From contig DFBQ01000079.1 of NCBI GenBank assembly GCA_002367355.1, forward strand, positions 1 to 5,399: a stretch of 5,399 nt of DNA. Direction: 5' to 3'. Within the stretch, counting starts at the first letter, position 1. The number at the start of each line of letters is the position of its first letter. The position numbers were made by a program, and so were the translations under genes. The DNA is from Deltaproteobacteria bacterium UBA3076. Lineage in GTDB: Bacteria; Desulfobacterota; Dissulfuribacteria; Dissulfuribacterales; UBA3076. The notes under the pieces are model-generated. The model searched no databases. It saw nothing but the letters and a program-made list of their open reading frames with translations, and was not told the origin of the DNA. This document shows, in pieces, positions 1 through 4,622 of the stretch.

Positions 1-21
1 ACTTTTGGGACGCAGTACTAG

Positions 22-774
22 TCAGGAAAGCTTCTTTCTTGCGAGCAGCGCTGCACCATAGGCACCTACTATCTGGGGATTTTCCGGAACCATAATCGTT
101 TTTTCAAGGATCTCTTCCAAAAGACGGCGTATGGATACATTCCGGGCTACACCACCAGCAAATACAATGGGCTCTTCCACGGAAACCCTTTTCAGCATAC
201 CAGCCACGCGGCGCACCACAGACCGGTGCAAGCCAAGAGCAATATCTTGACGGTCTTCCCCTTTGGCAAGCAGTGAGGTCACCTCGGATTCAGCGAAAAC
301 TGTACACATGTTGCTGATCCGGATATCTTTTGCAGCCCTGAGAGCGTCAAGACCAAACTCGTCCAGATTGTAGCCCAAAGTATTCGCCATGATTTCCAGA
401 AACTTACCAGTCCCTGCTGCACAGCGGTCATTCATCTCGAACTTTGTCACCCTGCCCTCACCATTGACCGCAATAGCCTTTGAATCCTGCCCCCCGATAT
501 CAAGTATTGTACGAACGCCGGGGAATATGGCCGCTGCGCCTATTGCATATGCCTTGATTTCCGTCACCACAGGCGAATCAAAGGAAAGCTCGAAAAGGTG
601 GCGGCCATAGCCTGTAGCCATGATTCTGTCGTAGGCAACGCCATCAAGAATACCTTTTGCCCTGCCCATGGGATCAACACCGGAATCCACTCGTTTGTTG
701 AGAACCATCCTTTTATCGTTCAACAGAACCAACTTAATGGTTCGCGAACCGATATCGATACCTGCAAACCGCAC
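22..774 (-). CDS. 2-hydroxyacyl-CoA dehydratase activator (BadF/BadG/BcrA/BcrD ATPase family)
   Basis: This 250-aa ATPase is of the HgdC/FldI/YjiL type, about the usual length for single-domain activators. Seen in the sequence: an N-terminal phosphate loop AGIDIGSRTIK (residues 4-14), the second nucleotide loop DIGGQDSKA (92-100), DRCAAGTG with Cys118, SNMCTVFAESE with Cys157, and GGVARN (207-212) near the C-terminus. In the family the two cysteines of each subunit jointly hold one [4Fe-4S] cluster at the dimer interface, and ATP hydrolysis drives a low-potential electron into the partner protein. The partner is almost certainly the double-cubane protein encoded 12 nt upstream. The start is GTG at 774. 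An AGGAG ribosome site (784-788) lies 9 nt before it and overlaps the upstream stop codon, which suggests translational coupling. A soluble cytoplasmic protein is expected. The family is clear; the exact substrate system is inferred from context. Confidence 0.95.
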   Translation of the reverse strand: MRFAGIDIGSRTIKLVLLNDKRMVLNKRVDSGVDPMGRAKGILDGVAYDRIMATGYGRHLFELSFDSPVVTEIKAYAIGAAAIFPGVRTILDIGGQDSKAIAVNGEGRVTKFEMNDRCAAGTGKFLEIMANTLGYNLDEFGLDALRAAKDIRISNMCTVFAESEVTSLLAKGEDRQDIALGLHRSVVRRVAGMLKRVSVEEPIVFAGGVARNVSIRRLLEEILEKTIMVPENPQIVGAYGAALLARKKLS

Positions 775-786
775 GAACTGATTCTC

Positions 787-2064
787 CTATCCTATTAACT
801 CCACAAAGGCCTCGACCCTGGTTTTGAGCTGTCCCAAGTCTTCCAGACTGTAATCGGTCTCAATCCGAAGAGTAGGTATATCCCTTGCTTCAAGGGCTTT
901 TTCCACAGGTATGGACTCCGTGAGATAGGGTTGACAAAATTGCAGGGAATAATGAATGACACCGTCTGCCTGATAAGCGTCATACATCTCGACAATGTGA
1001 TCGAGACGTTCAGGGTTAGGTGTGAAGATGGCACAATCGACCTTGAAATAACGGTCCAAAATGGCCTCCATAAGTTCATCCACCGTGCTTCCGGAGCTAT
1101 CAGTCAAGTTACGCACGCCCCGCTCCCCAACACATGACTCCTCCCCAACAATAACAGCACCCGCGGTCTCTATAATCCAGGGGAGCTTCCAGTTGGGAAC
1201 GGCCATGGGACAGCCGGACAACAAGATTCTCGGGGTTGACTCCGGGAATACGCCTTCCCCTTTTCCGGTACGTACCTCCAACTCATCGCATATCTTGTTC
1301 ACTGAATCGGTGAACCGGACCGGCTCATCATAAAACTGGACTTGATTGACCAACAGGGCATCCAGGCCTGAAACAGAAACCGGATTGGCTTTACGCAAAC
1401 TCGACAGCCTGTGTAGTGCCTTCCGTTTGTTATTGACGATCTCAATCCCTTTTCTGAGCCTGTCTGCATCAATGGTGATATCAGCAAGTTTCTCAACCGC
1501 CTCCTTAAAACGGAAATATTCCGCCTTCAAAAGGGCTCTTCCTTCTTGGGATTTCATCTGGGGTATATCCATGACATACACTCCGGAGACAAGATCCTTT
1601 AAGGTCTCGTAGGACTTCTTTTTGCCATCACAGGTGTTTTCCCCTACGATCATGTCCGAGGCTTCGATATATGGGCAGGCCTTTCCCAGCTTGAATCCAA
1701 AAGCCGACTTGATAAGAGAACACGTATTGCGGGGCAGGAACCTTTCCACTTCTTCTGTAACAAAATCAGCGCCAGTACAAAGTCCGACAAGGGTCGCATC
1801 TGCTGCCCGCACGATTTCTTCCGGCACAAACACACAAAAGGAGCCGATTACTTTGCGGCCGGCCGCTTTCTCATCTATCAATTCTTTTATTCGCAGGCCA
1901 TGTACTTCGCTCATTACAAAATCAAGGTAGCCCATCCCTTCAGGACGATTTTTCTGGGCAAGATAGACATCCTGATAACCCTTTTTTAATACCTCCAGCA
2001 AGGCATCATGTGCCCCAAGATCCAGGCCCAGACCCTGCCACATCTTTTCATGCTGTCCTTTCAT
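787..2064 (-). CDS. Double-cubane-cluster-type anaerobic reductase (2-hydroxyacyl-CoA dehydratase D-like, HgdB/YjiM family)
   Basis: This 425-aa protein of the 2-hydroxyacyl-CoA dehydratase component family has motifs like those of double-cubane-cluster proteins (E. coli YjiM, Carboxydothermus DCCP) rather than classical two-subunit dehydratases. Seen: SFCVFVPEEIVRAADA (C77), GLCTG (C96), LPRNTCSLIKSAFGF (C115), ACPYIEASD (C130), GENTCDGKKK (C145), SGCPM (C285), GEESCVGERG (C311) and SLQFCQPY (C377). Some of these cysteines should ligate the [Fe8S9] cluster; which ones cannot be assigned by eye. Characterised DCCPs carry out ATP-dependent reductions when fed electrons by a BcrA-type activator, which is the next gene here. 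No second dehydratase subunit is visible, which supports a stand-alone DCCP. The ATG start at 2064 has an AGGAG site (2072-2076) 7 nt upstream. The physiological substrate is unknown. A classical 2-hydroxyacyl-CoA dehydratase subunit is the less likely alternative. Confidence 0.9.
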   Translation of the reverse strand: MKGQHEKMWQGLGLDLGAHDALLEVLKKGYQDVYLAQKNRPEGMGYLDFVMSEVHGLRIKELIDEKAAGRKVIGSFCVFVPEEIVRAADATLVGLCTGADFVTEEVERFLPRNTCSLIKSAFGFKLGKACPYIEASDMIVGENTCDGKKKSYETLKDLVSGVYVMDIPQMKSQEGRALLKAEYFRFKEAVEKLADITIDADRLRKGIEIVNNKRKALHRLSSLRKANPVSVSGLDALLVNQVQFYDEPVRFTDSVNKICDELEVRTGKGEGVFPESTPRILLSGCPMAVPNWKLPWIIETAGAVIVGEESCVGERGVRNLTDSSGSTVDELMEAILDRYFKVDCAIFTPNPERLDHIVEMYDAYQADGVIHYSLQFCQPYLTESIPVEKALEARDIPTLRIETDYSLEDLGQLKTRVEAFVELIG

Positions 2065-2107
2065 TATTTTTCTCCTATGTTATATGGCACCTGTCTTGAA
2101 GTGGACA

Positions 2108-2704
2108 TCACACACTGATCACCTTGTCTGCGAGCTGCATACTTGTTACGATATCCAGCATGTTCGTGGTCTCGCCCACGCCTTTTTGATCCAGCAGATT
2201 GAAGTGTGTGAGGCAGGTGCCGCAGACAAGAATGCTTACACCCTGGGCCTCCAGCTGCTGTATGGCAGGCAAGGTCTTGGCCCCCTCAATCGTCAGTTTT
2301 ATCCCGCTATTGAGGAAAACCACTCTCCAGAGAGTCTCTCCCATCTCATTGAGCGTATTCAAGAAATTGAGCATTAGTCCTGCTCCCAGCACATCATCTC
2401 CCGAACCCATGGTATTCTTGGGAATCAGAACCAGCGTCTTCTCACTCGACATTGCCGGCTCCTTGCCGACAGATTCGCTACTGGTTTCCTCAGACCTCTC
2501 AGCCTTGATCTCAAAGTCATCGTCCTTTTGCTCAAGAGACGCACTGAAGCCCTGGCTTTCGACAAAACGGACGACGTTTTGGGCCGCGGCGGCATTATCA
2601 ACTACCACTGTAAATGCCGGGACCTGGGTATTGGCTTCAATAAAATCCTTGGTCCTCAGCACCGGCTGGGGACAGTCAAGCCCCCGGCAATTCAATGTCT
2701 CCAT
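2108..2704 (-). CDS. yedF: Sulfurtransferase-like selenium metabolism protein YedF (TusA-like + DsrE-like domains)
   Basis: This 198-aa two-domain protein has the usual YedF length. Residues 1-70 are TusA/SirA-like: LNCRGLDCPQPVLRTK carries the CPxP motif with Cys11, the persulfide- or selenide-carrying position in TusA relatives. A charged, Ser/Glu-rich linker (about 70-87) leads to a DsrE-like domain (88-198). That domain has LVLIPKNTMGSGDDVLGAGLM, and ILVCGTC with Cys161 and Cys164 as a probable second thiol site. YedF is assigned to selenium metabolism mainly by genomic co-occurrence; its reaction is not firmly established. It is first in a same-strand operon, 43 nt before the double-cubane reductase, so it may deliver or handle sulfur or selenium for that system. 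The ATG start at 2704 has GAGG (2709-2712) only 4 nt away, a tight spacing. I see no in-frame UGA within the gene, so no selenocysteine in this protein. Confidence 0.92.
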   Translation of the reverse strand: METLNCRGLDCPQPVLRTKDFIEANTQVPAFTVVVDNAAAAQNVVRFVESQGFSASLEQKDDDFEIKAERSEETSSESVGKEPAMSSEKTLVLIPKNTMGSGDDVLGAGLMLNFLNTLNEMGETLWRVVFLNSGIKLTIEGAKTLPAIQQLEAQGVSILVCGTCLTHFNLLDQKGVGETTNMLDIVTSMQLADKVISV

Positions 2705-2769
2705 ACAACCTCACAATTCCGCTCATTCTATTTGAATAATGGAAATTCCTAAGTTATTATGCGGTAGCA

Positions 2770-2798
2770 ATAATTTATGATTTTCAATTGAATGTCAA
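2770..2798 (-). promoter_or_regulatory. Probable sigma70-type promoter of the yedF operon
   Basis: Read on the minus strand, a perfect -35 hexamer TTGACA (2793-2798) is followed by a 17-nt spacer and the -10-like AATTAT (2770-2775, four of six consensus positions). Transcription would start near 2762, leaving an untranslated leader of about 58 nt before the yedF ATG at 2704. The match is good for a by-eye call, but the -10 is imperfect and there is no expression evidence. Confidence 0.5.
2778..2797. promoter_or_regulatory. Candidate operator: 20-bp dyad inside the yedF promoter
   Basis: A perfect 10-bp palindrome, TTCAATTGAA (2783-2792), is flanked symmetrically by TGA (2778-2780) and TCA (2795-2797), so eight of ten base pairs of the 20-bp dyad match. 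It occupies almost the whole spacer between the -35 and -10 boxes of the yedF promoter, where a bound dimer would block RNA polymerase. A weak divergent promoter toward the plus-strand small genes (TTTTCA at 2781, AATAAT at 2805) would overlap the same site. The regulator is unknown. An AT-rich chance palindrome is possible. Confidence 0.35.
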
Positions 2799-2844
2799 AT
2801 AGGTAATAATGATCGTGCATTTGATTGTTATTGAAAATTTCGAT

Positions 2845-2851
2845 AAAGGAG
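2845..2851 (+). promoter_or_regulatory. Ribosome binding site that decides the TTG start of the 56-aa ORF
   Basis: AAAGGAG is a near-perfect Shine-Dalgarno sequence, 10 nt before TTG at 2862. The only other nearby start, GTG at 2857, reads two codons and stops. An in-frame TAA at 2844 rules out a longer protein. Confidence 0.6.
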
Positions 2852-2861
2852 AAAAAGTGGA

Positions 2862-3032
2862 TTGATACAAGTACCCAAAAAATATACGCAAAAAGTCGGC
2901 AATACTGTGAAAGTAATTATCCTAAGTAATCAGAAGGATAGACAAAACGATATAGTAGATGAGCTACTAAAGAACCCTGTCGAAATTAACAATTTTATGC
3001 CCTTTTCGAGAGACGGAATATATGAAAGGTGA
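2862..3032 (+). CDS. Small antitoxin-like protein (56 aa, TTG start)
   Basis: An uninterrupted 56-codon frame runs from TTG 2862 to TGA 3030-3032 behind a strong ribosome site. The protein begins LIQVPKKYTQKVGNTVKVII and ends with NNFMPFSRDGIYER. The C-terminal pattern, roughly LL-x-NP, a short hydrophobic link, F-x-P-(L/F)-(S/T)-R-(E/D)-x-IYER, is one I associate with small bacterial antitoxins, often paired with PIN-domain or similar toxins. The N-terminal half could form the short strand-helix DNA-binding part. No toxin gene follows: the next genes are other tiny or broken ORFs, so this may be an orphan or a remnant of a module. The coding assignment is fairly firm from the frame, ribosome site and recognisable tail. 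The antitoxin role is inferred from memory of the family tail. Confidence 0.62.
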   Translation: MIQVPKKYTQKVGNTVKVIILSNQKDRQNDIVDELLKNPVEINNFMPFSRDGIYER

Positions 3033-3037
3033 GAGCT

Positions 3038-3145
3038 TTGAATTTTTATGAAATAAAGCAGGCTATTTTGAATCTCACGGACAAGGACTTCGTTCAATTC
3101 GAGGAGTGGTTCTATAAATTAGGTAACAAACGATTGGCCAAGTGA
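3038..3145 (+). CDS. Short protein (35 aa), truncated copy 1 of a tandemly duplicated antitoxin-like gene
   Basis: The frame runs from TTG 3038 to TGA 3143-3145, six nt after the upstream antitoxin-like ORF, with AGGTGA (3027-3032) as a possible ribosome site. The protein, starting LNFYEIKQAILNLTDKDF and containing FEEWF, resembles the N-terminus of small (about 70-80 aa) proteins with a pattern like D-x-F-x-x-F-x-x-WF, which often sit beside RelE/ParE-type toxins. It stops where those proteins would continue. The gene immediately downstream carries a diverged second copy of the same start plus the missing C-terminal part. It may be translated as a stub or may simply be a decayed gene. Function is unknown; an antitoxin-like role is inferred only from resemblance. 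Confidence 0.45.
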   Translation: MNFYEIKQAILNLTDKDFVQFEEWFYKLGNKRLAK

Positions 3146-3372
3146 ATTCAACTCAATGAAGTAAGGCAGGCTGTTTTGAGTCTATCAAGGATTTTGATCA
3201 TTTTGAGGACTGGTTTGAGGATTTATGCGATGAACGATGGGCCGAGGAAGTTAAAAACGATCCAATGGCCCAAGAAGCTATAAAAATTGGAAATCTGATC
3301 ATGAGCAAACCTGATCCCGGAAAATACTTGGCTGACTTACTGAGCGGCAATGAAGCTAAAGACGATGAATAA
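3142..3372 (+). pseudogene. Frameshifted copy 2 of the small antitoxin-like gene
   Basis: From 3155 the frame reads NEVRQAVLSLS, matching copy 1 (YEIKQAILNLT). It then continues only in the -1 frame, from 3187, as KDFDHFEDWFEDLCDERW and on to the TAA at 3370-3372. Against copy 1, four bases are missing around 3186, and four extra bases lie between GTG 3142 and the conserved block. The two changes cancel, but they leave a TGA (3157-3159) in the GTG frame. The first frame has no ATG, GTG or TTG before the conserved block. The C-terminal part (ending LADLLSGNEAKDDE) stays open and coding-like, so decay is probably recent. By hand, the shared part is about 70% identical in DNA. A sequencing error or programmed -1 frameshift is possible, but the missing start argues against both. 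Confidence 0.55.
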
Positions 3373-3404
3373 GATAACAAAATAGAAAAAGGGAAATACT
3401 CATC

Positions 3405-3707
3405 ATGAAGCCAGGTCCACGGGATATTAAAGTCAACATTCTTATTACAGGTGAAGAGCTTGAGGAATTACAGAAACATACTTGGTCAATGGTGGAGGCT
3501 TTTGGCCTTGACTGTCGCATTGAACAGTATAAAGGGAAGAGGCCCATCGGTTTGTATCGATGGGATATGGACTGCTTGATTGATGTTCTCAGTATGGCAC
3601 TGGACGATTCAAAGGAATATCCAGACCACAATAGCTCGGGTTACCTTGCACTGAAAAATCTATCCGAGATACTGAAGTCAGAATATGATAGGAATTTCGA
3701 AGTATGA
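3405..3707 (+). CDS. Conserved-looking hypothetical protein (100 aa), partner of the UPF0489 gene
   Basis: I do not recognise this family. The protein is soluble-looking, with no signal peptide or membrane segment. It starts with KVNILITGEELEELQKHT (a short strand then a helix), has a central DCRIEQYKGKRPIGLYRWD (36-54), and then two probable helices (DCLIDVLSMALDD, 56-68, and YLALKNLSEILKSEY, 80-94). The KGKRPIGLYRWD segment is compact and looks like a conserved core. The start is ATG at 3405, with GGGA (3391-3394) 10 nt upstream. Its TGA stop overlaps the ATG of the next gene (ATGA at 3704-3707), so the two are almost certainly co-translated and may act together. It follows the decayed small-gene cluster by 32 nt. 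Function is unknown. Confidence 0.8.
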   Translation: MKPGPRDIKVNILITGEELEELQKHTWSMVEAFGLDCRIEQYKGKRPIGLYRWDMDCLIDVLSMALDDSKEYPDHNSSGYLALKNLSEILKSEYDRNFEV

Positions 3708-4219
3708 GTTCTATTTTGGACATTGACCTGGACTATTTCAACCTGATCGAGAACCCCGAACAACGACTTCAAGAATTATTAGATTGGGGAGATTGCCCCA
3801 TAGCTTTCATTGTTGAAAAGCATCACAAAGCCTATTCTCGTTGGAAAGACCGCGTTAAAAGAGGAATTCTCACACAACCATCTCACATTTTACACGTTGA
3901 CGAACATCACGATATGATGGATCAAAAAAGGAATGCTAACATTGCCAATTTCATGTATCACGCAATGCAAACGTGGAAAAACAGCCGAGTACACTGGATG
4001 GTAGACACGCCGATTGATTCCCCTGCAATGTGGCTTGATAATGATGTGTGGAAGTCATTCTCCCATAGATTTAGCCTTGGTCCCAAACGCCCTCATGGTT
4101 GGCCTAAGCCTGATATAGTTTCGATATGCACAAGTCCACAATTCATCAGTAATGACTTGCTTCAGAGGCTATTGAGATCGATCCAAAAATTTATGACGGC
4201 AAGAAAGAGATCTCTTTGA
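3704..4219 (+). CDS. UPF0489 family protein, predicted arginase-like metal enzyme (171 aa)
   Basis: The N-terminus has ILDIDLDYFN (D6, D8, D10), followed by FIVEKHHKAYSRW (H40/H41), then HILHVDEHHDMM (H64, D66, H68, D70), and PDIVSICTSPQF (136-147) near the C-terminus. These match the landmarks of UPF0489, a family with an arginase-like fold whose studied members include a peptide arginase (OspR) converting arginine to ornithine in a ribosomal peptide. The DxHxD and DxD residues are the expected two-manganese ligands. At 171 aa it is compact for the family, but all landmarks are present. The ATG at 3704 overlaps the upstream stop, with AGGAA (3690-3694) 9 nt before it. Family membership is fairly clear. 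Activity and substrate (free arginine, peptide or something else) are inferred. No RiPP precursor or maturase is visible nearby. The last 14 or so residues may follow a frameshift. Confidence 0.75.
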   Translation: MSSILDIDLDYFNLIENPEQRLQELLDWGDCPIAFIVEKHHKAYSRWKDRVKRGILTQPSHILHVDEHHDMMDQKRNANIANFMYHAMQTWKNSRVHWMVDTPIDSPAMWLDNDVWKSFSHRFSLGPKRPHGWPKPDIVSICTSPQFISNDLLQRLLRSIQKFMTARKRSL

Positions 4220-4246
4220 GATGATCGATATACACTCGCCGGTCTG

Positions 4247-4504
4247 TTATACGTCAATGACTTCATGCAGAATATGTTGTCCAATGTAGGGCTTCAGGGC
4301 GTCTTGCATAACCAGATCAACCTTTACGCCGAGCAGATCTGTAAGATGATTTTCGAAAGCAATAAAATTGAGAAGGATCACACACCCATATAAACTTCGG
4401 TATTCCCATTTCAGCATATACTTTGGAGATGCCAAATGGCAAGGTCTCTTTTCTTTTTTCTCCTTAATTTCTTGAATGACTTTGATGATGTCAGAAAGGT
4501 TCTT
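4247..4504 (-). pseudogene. Decayed MNT-type nucleotidyltransferase (antitoxin-like) remnant
   Basis: Reading leftward to TAA at 4247-4249, the C-terminus FENHLTDLLGVKVDLVMQD followed by ALKPYIGQHILHEVIDV closely matches the end of small MNT/MntA nucleotidyltransferases, the antitoxin partners of HEPN toxins. Upstream, KNLSDIIKVIQEIKEKKEK (from about 4504) resembles their N-terminal helix. Between them the expected GSxARGE and SDxD catalytic core is missing in this frame. An alternative frame (about 4410-4450) reads PFGISKVYAEMGIP, vaguely like a corrupted core. This points to frameshifts and loss of activity. The surrounding frame stays open to TTG 4681, but that part overlaps the metallo-beta-lactamase gene and looks non-coding. 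No HEPN partner gene is visible. The C-terminal identification is good; the boundaries and frameshift positions are approximate. Confidence 0.6.
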
Positions 4505-4622
4505 GTGATTAGCTGAGCGCGCTTTAGTACTTGTTGAACACGCATCTATATCCAGACTTTTTCCCGTGAGTATTACCTCTGTCAGTAAGGAGCTTCTATT
4601 ATGGAGAGGCAGGAAAACCTTT

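Noticed and set aside
1061..1930. Several 60-100 codon frames on both strands inside the double-cubane gene
   Set aside because: All lie within a strongly supported 425-aa gene, show low-complexity shadow composition and lack ribosome sites.
2199..2735. 178-codon plus-strand open frame opposite yedF
   Set aside because: It is antisense to a clear YedF gene, its translation is Ser/Thr-rich with no recognisable motif, and it is best explained as a shadow.
2755..2776. Imperfect hairpin (TTATTATGC / GCAATAA) in the yedF leader as a riboswitch or attenuator
   Set aside because: The stem is short, AT-rich and bulged, and it overlaps the proposed -10 box; no known riboswitch pattern was seen.
3157..3159. 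TGA in the GTG frame of small-gene copy 2 read as a selenocysteine codon, tempting because yedF is nearby
   Set aside because: Copy 1 and copy 2 align in a different frame across this position, so the TGA comes from the indel. No convincing SECIS-like hairpin was seen after it.
4220..4246. Bidirectional terminator between the convergent genes
   Set aside because: No stem-loop with a T-tract could be found in the 27-nt gap.
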